A DNA stretch of 64,000 bases from contig NC_030678.2 of assembly GCF_000004195.4 (NCBI RefSeq), positions 36,437,701 to 36,501,700 of the forward strand, written 5' to 3'. Positions 1 to 10,222 of the stretch are shown here, one piece after another; the stretch's first letter is position 1, and every line of letters starts with the position of its first letter. Under the pieces are notes generated by a model. It saw only the letters and a list, made by a program, of their open reading frames with translations. It was not told where the DNA came from and did not search any database. Origin of the DNA: Xenopus tropicalis (Eukaryota > Chordata > Amphibia > Anura > Pipidae). The translations under genes and the position numbers were made by a program.

Positions 1-1313
1 AAGCACTGTCATCACTTCTTGCGCTGTTACATGGGTCATTATGAACAAAGATGGGATCTTAAAACATCAACAATGATGGCTGAGATTCTATTAGTATTCT
101 TGTTTGATGGACTATTTGTGTGTGATGTATATTCTAGAGATATTCTATTACATGCTTGGAGATTACTGATACTAAAACAGCCAGAAAGAAGATTGAAAAG
201 GCCTCTGTAATTCAGTCTTAAGGTATTCTCATTTCCTTCTATTAATGTCTATTGTAGCTACACATTGCAATGTTGAAATGTTCTCCAACTGAGGCGTACT
301 AATATAATTTGATAGCTCAAATGAGACCTGACCCACATTTTCAGAACTCTGTTTGAATTTATGCTGTTCCTATTGTTTCCCGAGAAAAAGTGTTTCTGTT
401 CCCAGTAGATCTGATGCACATCGGAATCGACTTTATTAGCTGAAATGAAGAAATGCTGACATTTCCTGTGGACAGAGGAATAAGGATCAAAGGAATTTAC
501 GAGGATGATCGGTTAAACTAAACAATTTGCAGGCAAATCATTGAATATAATCTTTAACACATTTGGAAACAAAAATCCCATGTTATGATTTTTGGCTCTA
601 TTTCTTAATTACTACAGCTGCTTATCCACCTGGTGTATTGTGCACTAAGTATCGGACTGTTATGTTTTTTAAGGCAAAGGTCTGAGAAACTAACTCATTG
701 CTGTTTTAAAATACCATTTCTATAAATGTGTTAGGCCACCAATCATCCCTATGACATAAAAAGAGAAGCAAATATAACCTATTGGCGCCCCCAGTGAGTC
801 AAATTGTTAACCTTATGGCCCAGAACAGTGCATATCTTCCATTAAAATTGCACTTGCCTGGGGTACCTTTTTGAAGAGTATTCAATGGGAAGTACTCTGT
901 TCATGAGTAGAGTAGTTTTGCCAAATAACTGTACTGTTCTGAAGCATGCCCAATTGGGGCAGGAGATACTCGGGTAAGCGGGAGTACCCTGGTGCAGTTT
1001 TGATGGAAGAGACACATCCTCCCAAGGGATTAGACTCACAGCAGGTTACACAACATATTGTAACTCCCCAGTGTTTTAAACTGTTTGTTATCCTTTAACA
1101 GCCATTCAGTTACTAGGGGGAAAGGGAAAGAACCCTATAGTATAATAATTTGCACCTCCACTGTTCATTTTTAGCCACAACGCTGCAAAGAATCTGTATG
1201 TTCTCTGCATGCTTGGGGTGCTTTGCTCCATGTACACGAGTTTCCTCCCACCCTGCAAAAATGTCTATTACTTCCGTCCAGGAGCTCTTGGGTATTGTCA
1301 TCATGGCCCCGCC
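1..1313. other. No gene seen; single-copy-looking DNA
   Basis: I see no exon, RNA gene or recognised repeat here. Short open frames on both strands carry no family motif. Confidence 0.5.
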
Positions 1314-1398
1314 AGACATACACACTTCTAGACATACACACTTCTAGACATACACACTTCTAGACATACACACTTCTAGACATACACACTTCTAGACA
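1314..1398 (+). repeat. 16-bp minisatellite, five copies
   Basis: The unit agacatacacacttct occurs five times head to tail without visible change, followed by a partial sixth (agacac). Units start at 1314, 1330, 1346, 1362 and 1378. Perfect copies suggest a recent or actively homogenised array. Confidence 0.93.
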
Positions 1399-1473
1399 CC
1401 AGGGACACTGCCAGTGCACCACCCATTAGTGCAAAATGCAAATATAAAGGGCCTTTGGACACCAATGCTCTCT

Positions 1474-1914
1474 TGTTAGGTAATTTTGCCCATGGTAGGT
1501 ATATCTGCTAATCTTGTTATCATGATATTGTTGATAAGACTTTTGCATGTTCCTGACTCTGCCTGTGCATTGTCTGCCCTGACCTATTGCCTGTATATTG
1601 GACCTTGTTAATCCCTGTGTGTGTGTGCCATGCCTTGGGCTTTTCCTTGCTGTTCCTTCACCCTGCTTTGCGTTATTTCTCTGCTAGCTCTGCAATGCAG
1701 TGTGTACCTTGCCTGGTCTGTCAGTTAACCCTATCTGTTCCAGAGCCTACCTTCTGCCTATCTTGTTAACCCAGCCTGTGCTTAATAAACTGTTTCTGTT
1801 TGTCAAACACCTGTCCTCCCTGTTTCCCAGCTCAGCTTCTGTCTTAGTCCTCATTAAACCCTAAAAAAGGCCAGGGGCCCCTGGTTGTCTGTAGGGGTCT
1901 CTGATTTCCTAACA
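1474..1914 (+). mobile_element. Probable solo LTR (Ty3/Gypsy-like)
   Basis: The block begins TGTTAGG and ends CCTAACA, the TG...CA form of LTR ends, here a 7-bp inverted repeat. The body is rich in cctgcctg-type pyrimidine text, and an AATAAA signal lies at 1784-1789, about 125 bp before the end, as in many vertebrate Gypsy LTRs. No internal retroviral region adjoins, so a solo LTR fits. No 4-6 bp target duplication is visible, so the exact ends are uncertain. Confidence 0.5.
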
Positions 1915-2299
1915 TGTTGACCACATAAAGTTCTATGCATACAGTCAGATTGCCACAGTCATCAAGAGCTTCTTTTGAATAATTTTAGCAAATGCTAAGA
2001 GCTTGTGTTGCTTCTACTGATACAAAGACCCTCAGCAGGGAAGCCATATAGAAGGAAAACTGCTGTGTTTTTTAAAGGGGACATATTGTGTAAAAAATAA
2101 GATTTATGCCCCTCTAAATATAGGATGAATGTGCTTAGAAAAGTTGTTTCAGGCTAATTTATTGAAAATTTCTCCAAAAACCCTACTAGTCCTGCCGCAT
2201 TCCACTTTATGCTGCCTCTTTTCCAGGCCATGCAGGGGAGCCTGCGGCACTTAGCAAACTGAACTGTAGGACAGAAACCAATCAGCATCTAGGTTGTCC

Positions 2300-3535
2300 T
2301 GATAGGAATTTTTATTAAAGAATTAAAACATTAACAAAATAAAACTTTCATCATTGCAAAATACAGCAATTCACAACTTACAACAGTATCAAAAATTACA
2401 TGTTAGAAATCAAAATGTGGTAACATTTTGTATTTAAAGAAACTTCTTTAATTTTAATGAATAATAATTCTCTTATTTTTTTCCCAACAGTTTGTTCAAA
2501 GGTTCCCTCCTCCCTTCCAAAAGACTTATTACATTGCATCAACCACAGAAAAAACCTTACAACTGTAAAAATAATAAAAACCGTTTCTCTATCCAGCGGG
2601 TGATTCCTCCTATTCCCAGGTCAGACAGAACCTGTCTATAAAGGGCTTCTGATACTGGACACTCTAAAAGAAAGTGCTCAGTGGTCTCTTCCTTCCCACA
2701 ATCCCATGGGCAGAACCTATTCACCACACTCAGGTAACTAAGGCCCCCATACATGGGCCGATAGAAGCTGCCGATATCGGTCCCTTGGACCGATTCGGCA
2801 GCTAATCGGCCCGTGTATGGGAAGAAACGAGCGGCCTGGCTGACCGATATCTGGCCTGAAATTGGCCAGATATTGATCGGCCAGGTTAGAAAATCCAGTC
2901 GGATCGGGGACCGCATCAGCTCGTTGATGCGGTCCCCGAACCGACTGTCCCATGGCCGCAAATGTAATCCGATCGTTTGGCCCTGGGATTATTTTTATTT
3001 ATCGTAGGTGGGGATATTGGGTGAAGATCCCTCGCTTGGCAACATCGCCAAGCGAGCGGATCTTATAGTGTATGGGGACCTATAGGTTACCCTTGACAAA
3101 GAGTTTCCCTTGGAAGGCTAACCAAGCATTATCTGCATATTTCCCGGGGAGTCTATGGCCATTCAGAAACTTCAGGCAGCAGGTTATTTCCTCAATAGTA
3201 CAGTCCCACAAAGCCCATACAGCTGCCTCCTTGTGAGGTTCTCTAAATCTCCCAAACTAAGGTGCCATTTCTTTATGAGCTTCAGACCCAAAGCTATATG
3301 CTGTGGAAAATACCACCCCCCCCCCCAATCCAGGCCCCCTTCACTCTACCTCCCTCCCTCCAGTCTCTGATAAAAGGCGAAACCCCGGACCTGACACAGT
3401 TTTCCCACAAAGAACATGTCAAAAAAAGCAATTGGACAAACCATCCCTAACCCTCCCTCTTTCCTCTGCAGGAACGTGACCCCTCTTTTTACTGGGTTCA
3501 GTCTGCTCCCCCTAGGTTGCCCTTTACTTGTATTA
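2300..3535 (-). pseudogene. LINE (L1/Tx1-like) ORF2 C-terminal fragment
   Basis: Read on the minus strand, 3530-3083 encodes a post-reverse-transcriptase segment including RKEGGLGMVCPIAFFDMFF. After the MITE at 2741-3081 the frame resumes with CPWDCGKEETTEHFLLECP, the CxxC...H...C zinc-knuckle motif near the end of ORF2 in L1/Tx1-type LINEs, and stops near 2557. A short 3' tail follows, with a minus-strand AATAAA at 2311-2316. The copy is 5'-truncated and dead: TAG codons at 3346-3348 and 3257-3259, a frameshift around the 11-C run at 3316-3326, and the MITE insertion. The LINE call is well supported by the motifs; the clade is inferred. Confidence 0.78.
2741..3081. mobile_element. Harbinger-like MITE inside the LINE
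   Basis: The left end is AGGCCCCCATACATGG and the right end GTGTATGGGGACCT, matching the ends of the copy at 47505-47796. Internal inverted repeats around ccgatatcggtccc and gccaagcgagc are shared with other copies. The 3-bp flanks are CTA and ATA, so the TWA duplication is not exact here. It interrupts the LINE reading frame and is therefore younger. Confidence 0.75.
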
Positions 3536-3760
3536 ATTTAGGGCTGTGATTGGCTATCCTCCTCCTACTGTGCTTTTGGCAGGGACATGCCTATCCCTCA
3601 TCTGAAACACAGACATGTAGCAGATCTATCTGGGAACTCCAGTAAAGGGGACATTTTTAAAGATAATGATTATTTTTAGCCCAGAATGAAAGTTTATACA
3701 TATATTATTCATCATTGCCTACTACAAGATTAAAAAGATTTTCAATGATGTCTCCTTTAA

Positions 3761-4745
3761 TATTAAAAAAAAGTTTTGAGTTTTGATAAATAGTTTCCCA
3801 AATAATCTTAATGTTAAACTTGATGTTTACCTTTACCATTGCATGAGTTTAAACTCTTAAGAGGATTAGTTATCAGGGTAATTGAGAATGATTGCATAGG
3901 AAACAACATAAGTGCTTTTTTTTTTGAAAATTTTATTTTTTTTTGTAAAATGAGTACATTAAGTTACAGCAAATTGCCCACTACTTAAAATAAGAATTTG
4001 GAATTACATCAAAATATTTTATAAATGAGAATTTAGGGATAATAGCATTCTTCAACAATTGTCCCCTATTGCACCTTAAATTAAGCCAAAAGCGTGCAAA
4101 TATTGCCTGCTATCTCATTGAACAACTTTTCCATAAAAACACGCACATTTTTTGCATTGCGCCCAAATGAAAGTGACAAAAAACTAGAGAACCTCTAAAA
4201 CCATGAAGCAAAAAAAGATCTTCTAGTTTAAAAAGGACACCCACCATTAATTTTACATGATCTGGATTTGTTGCAGTTTTGTTGCATAACAAATGATGAA
4301 TAAAATCACACCTTTTTTCTGAGTATTTTTTGCACAAAAAATATGACCTTTAGGAAATGCCCCCCTAGGTTACTTAATGTGACCACACTTTGCAAAATGA
4401 TGGGAATTGAGAGGCTAGCTCCTCTATCCATATCCTCTATCTATAAATAATATTCACAGAAGACATTGGGGTGTAAGAGTGGTCATAGTGACCTATTGCA
4501 ACTATCATGCTGATATTTCTCCATTCATTAGTTAACATGAGTAGCAATGGGTGCATATACAGTAAATTACTGTTGCATTGCAGTGTGCATTTTTATATGG
4601 GTCTGCTTTTAACAGATTGATTTTGATAACTTTCCATAAATAATGCAGAACAGCTAAAGACACACAAGTTAGGAGCATCCAAGGGGACTCCTATGTGCTG
4701 CACACAGACCTCCCCACATGAATACAGCAGTGCTGAATAAAGTGC
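3761..4745. other. No gene seen; AT-rich DNA
   Basis: Runs of T lie near 3916-3945. No coding motif or recognisable repeat end was found between the T2-type element and the next MITE. Confidence 0.45.
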
Positions 4746-4854
4746 TACAGGTATGGGACCTGTTATCCAGAATGCTTGGGACCTGGGGTTTTCAGGATAA
4801 GGGATCTTTCTGTAATTTAGATCTCCATAACTTAAGTCTGCTAAATATCATTTA

Positions 4855-5628
4855 ACTTATTTTTCGCCGTATAAGACGCACTTTTTCTTCCCCAAAACTG
4901 GGGGGAAAAAGTTGGTGCGTCTTATACGGTGAACTGTCTTCCTCTCTGTGCCGCATCCTCGCTTTTATAAGGTTGCGCCCGTGACGTCACACGCACAGGG
5001 CGCAACCTTATAAAAGCACAGAAGCTGCTGGGAGCCGCGGCACAGAGAGGAAGACATCACGGGAGCCGGAGGCCGGTGGGGGTAGGTTAGGGGGGAAATG
5101 GAAGGTGCTTGGGGGCCCTGGGGGAAGCTGAAGAATGCTGGGGGTGCCGTGGGGGAGCTGGAGGATGCTTGGAGGCCCTGGGGGACGCTGAAGGATACTT
5201 GGGGGGGGGCCCTGGGGGAAGCTGAAGGATACTTGGGGGGCCCTGGGGGAAGCTGAAGGATACTTGGGGGGGGGCTGGGGGAAGCTGAAGGATACTTGGG
5301 GGGGCCCTGGGGGAAGCTGAAGGATACTTGGGGGGGCCCTGGGGGAAGCTGAAGGATACTTGGGGGGGCCCTGGGGGAAGCTAAAGGATACTTGGGGGGG
5401 CCCTGGGGGAAGCTAAAGGATACTTGGGGGGGCCCTGGGGGAAGCTGAAGGATACTTGGGGGGGGGGCCTGGGGGAAGCTGAAGGATGCAGAGACAATTA
5501 ACTTTATCCAGTTGATATAAAATATTTTACTACAGTATTTGGTTCAGAATCTTTTTTTTCTAGATTTTTCTCCTTTAAAATTGGGTGCGTCTTATATTCT
5601 GGAGCGTCTTATAGGGCGAAAAATACGG
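4855..5628. mobile_element. CCGTATTTT-type element with minisatellite
   Basis: The ends are related inverted repeats: tatttttcgccgtataagac at the left, and a right end whose complement starts CCGTATTTTTCGCC. TA lies at both borders (4853-4854, 5629-5630), and removing the insert restores the host MITE text. Inside are nested inverted repeats, such as ataaggttgcgccc with gggcgcaaccttat and cttcctctctgtgcc with ggcacagagaggaag. A GC-rich minisatellite fills most of the rest. No protein frame is credible. Confidence 0.75.
5090..5488 (+). repeat. GC-rich minisatellite, units about 31-35 bp
   Basis: About a dozen units of the form gggggaagctgaaggatact followed by a G run and ccct. Most variation is in the length of the G run (5 to 9 G). 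The early units (5090-5200) are more divergent than the later ones, so growth probably occurred within the right-hand part. Confidence 0.9.
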
Positions 5629-5709
5629 TAAATATTGAATAAACCCAATAGGATTGTTTTGCCTCCAATAAGGATTCATAATATCTTAGTTGGGATTAAG
5701 TACAAGGTA

Positions 5710-6037
5710 CAGGTATAGGACCCATTATCCAGAATGCTCGGGACCAAGGGTATTCCGGATAAGGGGTCTTTCCATAATTTGGATCTCCATACCTTAAGTC
5801 TACTAAAAAATTAATAAAACATTAATTAAACCCAATAGGATTGTTTTGCATCCAATAAGGATTATTTATATCTTAGTTGGAATCAATTACAAGGTTCTGT
5901 TTTATTTCTACATAAAAAAAGGAAATCAGTTTTAAAATTCTGAATTATTTGCTTATAATGGAGTCTATGGGAGACGGGCTTTCCGTAATTCGGAGCTTTC
6001 TGGATAATGGGTTTCCGGATAAGGGGTCCGATACCTG
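5710..6037. mobile_element. CAGGTATGGG MITE inserted into its own family
   Basis: A 328-bp copy beginning CAGGTATAGGACCC and ending ATACCTG, flanked by TA at 5708-5709 and 6038-6039. Joining the flanks across one TA gives caaggtactgttttattatt, exactly the uninterrupted text of other family members read in this orientation. This defines the family's ends and its TA duplication without any alignment. Confidence 0.92.
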
Positions 6038-6181
6038 TACTGTTTTATTATTACAGAGAAAAGGAAATCATTTTATAAAATTAAAATGATATGTTTATAA
6101 TGGAGTCTATGGGAGATGGCCTTTCCGTAATTCAGAACTTTCTGGATAACGGGTTTCCAGATAAGGGATCTCATACCTGTA

Positions 6182-6713
6182 CAGAGAATCTTTGGTAGCA
6201 CACTTTTTACTCTTTCCCGCAACAAGCTCCAAAAGAATCCAAAGGCAACTAGTTCCAGTGAATACCCAGGGGGAATTAACTTAAATCAGCATGCTAAAAG
6301 TGGCTAATTTGTAAATGTAGCAAAAAAGTAGCTTGTGTTTAGTATATATATTCAGAATTAAATTATGTGAAAAGCATAACATTTTGGTTTATTTGTTTAA
6401 AGCTTTCATTTGAAAGTTACGCTTTTAGAAAAGGACATTTTATTCTGCTGCCAAATGAAGAATTAAAAAAACAATTATTTGTACTATTGAGATTGCATGG
6501 GCAGTGTGTTGCTTTAACTTAATGGCTCTGCTCATTATTTTAGCTGAAAATATATGATTTTAATCAGGAGGGTTATTTTTTTTTATTTAAGTCTGCTTAC
6601 AACTGAGCCCTAAGCATCGCTCACAATCCTAAAATAACATTATGACGAGTGCTATTATTTTATTGGATTGTGTATATGGAAACGCCTGCTAGAGGTTTGA
6701 AATTAGATACTAT
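6182..6713. other. No gene seen
   Basis: AT-rich unassigned DNA with no credible frame. Confidence 0.4.
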
Positions 6714-7143
6714 GGGGCACATTTACTAAGATCCGATTGTTTTTTGGGCTTAAATCACAATATGGTAAAAATTTGTACTAACCATGATCATTTCTGATGT
6801 TCTAAAATGTCACAAAAATTCTTTTATCGGTCGTACAAAAATATCGCAATTGCGTTCCGAAAGTCACAAAATTTTCGTGCCGACCATGTCTGGCTTTGGA
6901 AGCCATCCATAGGATTCAATGGTTTTCGACAGATCAAACCTGGCGAACAGATAGTCCTGAGGAAAGTTTAACCAAAGCTATAAAGACTGTTTGTAGTCTT
7001 TGCGCAAAATACTACAAAAAATACCACGAAAAAGTCATGGAATTTTAACCAACTTTTTGCATACATTCCGAAATGTTCTATAAGTTAAAAAAAAGTTAGA
7101 AAAAATACGAAATTATCTGAAAACAGTTTAGTAAATGGGCCCC
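6714..7143. mobile_element. MITE with GGGGCMCATTTACTAA ends
   Basis: The left end is GGGGCACATTTACTAA and the right end TTTAGTAAATGGGCCCC, an imperfect inverted pair. TAT lies on both sides, so the duplication is either TAT or TA with an eroded end base. A longer copy lies at 38574-39047, sharing internal words such as attgcgttccgaaag and aattttcg. Confidence 0.75.
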
Positions 7144-7174
7144 TATCTGTGTAATTTTATTATGGGTTTTTTTT

Positions 7175-7231
7175 GGAGTGTGGGCCCATGGTCTAAGGTT
7201 GGTGGGCCCCTGGGGTTCCAATCCGACACTG
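7175..7231. mobile_element. hAT-like MITE right-end fragment
   Basis: Ends tccaatccgacactg, the complement of a CAGTGTCGGATTGGA terminus, preceded by gtgggcccctgggg. Similar GGGCCCAC-rich ends occur at 13472-13509 and near 33045. The left end is missing. Confidence 0.35.
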
Positions 7232-7819
7232 AGAAGATGGTGTTATTTTGATTCATAGCATGTTATGCTTTAGTAGAGTTCCAATAGCTGCAATTGCAGT
7301 AATTTCAATTGGAATAAAAGATATATAATATATATAATAATATAATATTTAAACCTACAAAATACCACTCACATCCTCATCTCTGGCTGTTGTGAATGTA
7401 ACAAGACACCGTGGCCCGGAGTACAGCACAAAGACCTGCCCCTAACCCATGAATGCAATGCTGCACTGTATTGATGATGGGAATTCTGGGGGCAGCATTC
7501 AGGTATCCACTAGGACAAACCCCAGCCTTGTGAAACATCTATTTGTGCAAGCTAGGGAAATGCAATGGACACAGGTGCTAGGGAGCCCACACATGGCAGA
7601 CATTAATACATCGCTCCTTTGTGTTTGAGAGACCTCTGTTTTATACCTTGAGCCATATTTGATCCTTTGCAAGCTGCCAGGTGCAGCAAATGGGGCACGT
7701 GATCAATGAATGGATGCTAAAGGGGTGCAATTTGTGTGTATAATGTATTTACATCCATTTATTAGTAAAGGATTTATAAACGCTGGTCAAATGCCTATGA
7801 CGCAAGTGCTGTGTAAATG
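7232..7819. other. No gene seen; TA-rich start
   Basis: An AT-rich patch at 7318-7350, then ordinary non-coding DNA. Confidence 0.4.
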
Positions 7820-8172
7820 CAGAGCTGTCAACTTACTGCTCGTTGTCATAGGGGTTTTATTGTGATGCACTGAAATGAATTTTTTTTTCCCCCTAGGCGG
7901 AAGTGACGTCACATACAGGGCCACACTTCCAAAAGGGAAGTCACACACATGTGCATAAGTCGCGCCAAAGCTGCAAATTTCTACCCACGCATGTGCAATT
8001 CGCTCAGGCGATGTCGCCAAATGCTTACTGTGCATGCGTGCTAGATTTCACCTTGGGACCTTGGGGGATTTGCTAAAAATCAGGAGAATGCTATTGGGAG
8101 ATGGGAGACTGGGGAAAAGCCACCAAAATTGAGCAACTCACAACAAAATGGGAGGGGTGAGGTTGACAGCTT
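7820..8172. mobile_element. Probable MITE with AGCTGTCAAC ends
   Basis: The left end agagctgtcaac pairs with the right end gttgacagct. Flanks tgtaaatg and tgtaaaca match at six of eight bases, compatible with an eroded 8-bp hAT-type duplication. It carries a perfect CRE palindrome TGACGTCA at 7904-7911 and is CpG-richer than its surroundings. Confidence 0.5.
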
Positions 8173-8190
8173 TGTAAACAAACTCTGAAA

Positions 8191-8388
8191 AGGTGGCCAT
8201 ACATGGTAAGATTTGCTCATTTGACCCACCTTGGGCTTTATTGTGCTAATGCAATCGTTTGGCCAATGTTATGGCCAATGTTTGGCCAGATATTGGTTTG
8301 GGTGGCCTGTCGAAGGGCCCCATACACAGCCAGATACGCTGCCAAGGACCCGAATCTGAAGCTGAAATCTGCCCGTGTATGGCAACCT
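8191..8388. mobile_element. Harbinger-like MITE, short copy
   Basis: Begins AGGTGGCCATACATGG and ends CGTGTATGGCAACCT, inverted ends of the family at 47505-47796. The 3-bp flank is TAA on the right and AAA on the left, so one side is eroded. The 198-bp length implies an internal deletion relative to the roughly 290-bp copies. Confidence 0.72.
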
Positions 8389-9992
8389 TAAGGTGCAGAA
8401 CATGAACCCAATTGTCTATAATGTATTTAATTCAATTTAACCTGAAGCCGGTATCCAGTTTTAGGAAGCTTTTAATGAGCTGCACTTGATGACACTTCCT
8501 GCTCACCGTCTTGCTTGGACTTCTGTTTTCAGTCGTCTAATTTAGGGTTGTTGGCCTCTTTTGCCTTGCAGTGCAAAGACATGACAGTTAAAGGGTAGGC
8601 ACTTTGATCCACAGCTGTCCCTAGCTGGTGTTTCCTCTCAGACATCAATACCATCCTAACCTTTGTCTCTCTTCTTCTTCATATTTCATCAAGTGGAACA
8701 GCCTTAATCACCATATCTCCTGCAAATCATGTTACTAAAGTCTCGGTCTCTAACTGTGGTAGTCACAATACTGCGCAACAGGTCATACCTAGCATGTTAT
8801 ACATGACCGTGACAAATGGGCGCTTTTTATTTCTTTAACTCACAACTTTTGCGATGCTTAGCACAGTCTTTTAAGGTAAAATGCATTACATATTAACTGG
8901 TTAAACGAAATAGCTTCTACTTATTCTAAGGACGACTCCTACATATTAGAGCAAGATAAATTAAACAAAGAGAAAAAAGTTCACTCAGGGCATTAAATAG
9001 ACATTAGCCAGAGCTAACTCATACCATATGGAGTTCCCAATTAATAGATGAAACAAAAGCACACTTATCAATCAGCAATTATTTTGCCTTCATATATGTA
9101 AAGTATGCAAATAGCAAGCCAGGGGAAACTATATTTACTTGGCAGTTTTAACATTTTCCCATAGTAAAACCAGCACAGGTGAATTCCATATGGTGAAAGA
9201 GGCTCAATGAATCTACTGTATATCTCTGTAAACTGTGGCAAAAGATATATATTAGAGGAGTCACTTATGTAGACCCCGGGTAGAAGTGCAAGAGCTCTAA
9301 GAAGTGCAAGAGGGGGTTACTTTAGTGCTCATAAACAGACCGAACAGATAGAAACAGACGGAAAAATCTGTCATGAGGTGCATAGGGTAGAATCAGTGGG
9401 AAGCTGGCCAGCCCGGCCCTTACTGTCTGTTGCTACTCTCTGTGCATCTGAATGATATGCAAGTTATGGGACAGGTAGTAGTTGGGAGACCAATGCGTTC
9501 ATGAATACTGTGCTGCTAAATGCAGGTAATGCTGTATTTATGGGGACACCTGCAGGTCTCTGTGCACTGAAATCAATCACAGAGACCTGCAACAAGTTAA
9601 GTACAGAAGAAGGTTTTGTGCAAAAGAATGGTGGATTGTGCTGATTTTTTGCTCTTTGTACACTGCCTTCTTGATCCATTAGAGTTTATATGCAATGAAG
9701 TGAACACAGTTGTGCTTCTTTCTGAATGAAATGTTTGGCAGTACCCTATTCAAAGTCAGTAGATGGTGGGTGGCATAAGTGCACCCGTTGGAATGCCTTG
9801 TTGCGTGTTACATTCAATATAACAATCCCCTGTGTCTGACAGTGTTGCTGCAGCTACAACTTTTATGTGCATAGACTCTAAGGGGTGAATTTAATGCAGC
9901 TTATGCTGTACTTGCACCCGGGACAATAGCACATAAAAAAGGTCCATTTTGGAATGCAAGCCCAAGAACAAAGTGCTTACATGCTTAATAAA
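8389..9992. other. No gene seen; holds a hairpin repeat fragment
   Basis: Mostly unassigned DNA. A perfect 14-bp inverted repeat, tgcaggtctctgtg at 9551-9564 and its complement at 9578-9591, lies inside text that resembles 48265-48425 (catgaa...aaatgcag...gcaggtct), indicating a degraded dispersed repeat at about 9480-9670. Confidence 0.5.
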
Positions 9993-10222
9993 TAATGATG
10001 AGCGAAATTTTTCGGAACGCATGGATTCACGGCAACAACAAGAACAGCATCCAAAATAATCACTGTGCGCGTCAAAAGAATGACGCTCTCTGCAAAAAAA
10101 TGTACCGCGCGTCAACATTTTTTTGGATGTGTGTCATTTTTGCAGTTTCACAAATATTTTCAAAGATTTGCGAATTGATATACAAATTTTTCTGCGAAAC
10201 AGGTCAGATTTGCTCATCACTA
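9993..10222. mobile_element. hAT-like MITE (TAGTGATGAGC family)
   Basis: Begins TAATGATGAGCGAAAT and ends GATTTGCTCATCACTA. The 8-bp flanks ttaataaa and ctattaaa agree at six positions. It shares gcgtcaa and tgcaaaaaa words with other members of the family at 12900, 20932 and 56867. Confidence 0.75.

Larger units (their letters stand above)
2072..3760. mobile_element. T2/Kolobok-type MITE, interrupted
   Basis: TTAA at 2072-2075 is followed by AAGGGGACATATTG, and the right end reads GATGTCTCC before TTAA at 3757-3760. TTAA duplication with AAAGGRR-type ends is the hallmark of the T2 family described in Xenopus. The element's own sequence is 2072-2290 and about 3540-3760. The middle is a LINE fragment that is in turn split by another MITE. 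Confidence 0.75.
4748..6179. mobile_element. CAGGTATGGG MITE (TA target), doubly interrupted
   Basis: The element begins CAGGTATGGGACC after TA (4746-4747) and ends CATACCTG before TA (6180-6181). Its own text is 4748-4852, 5633-5707 and 6040-6179, about 320 bp, the same size as intact copies elsewhere. It was hit by a CCGTATTTT element (about 4855-5628) and by a second copy of its own family (5710-6037). The TA duplication and CAG start suggest the Tc1/mariner group; this is an inference. Confidence 0.85.

Noticed and set aside
1314..1398. CRISPR-like array
   Set aside because: Units are contiguous with no spacers, and the window is vertebrate nuclear DNA.
2557..2961. 134-residue minus frame as a single protein
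   Set aside because: Only its C-terminal third (from about LSVVNRFCPWDC) is LINE. The N-terminal part is translated MITE sequence, so the frame is a chimera of two elements.
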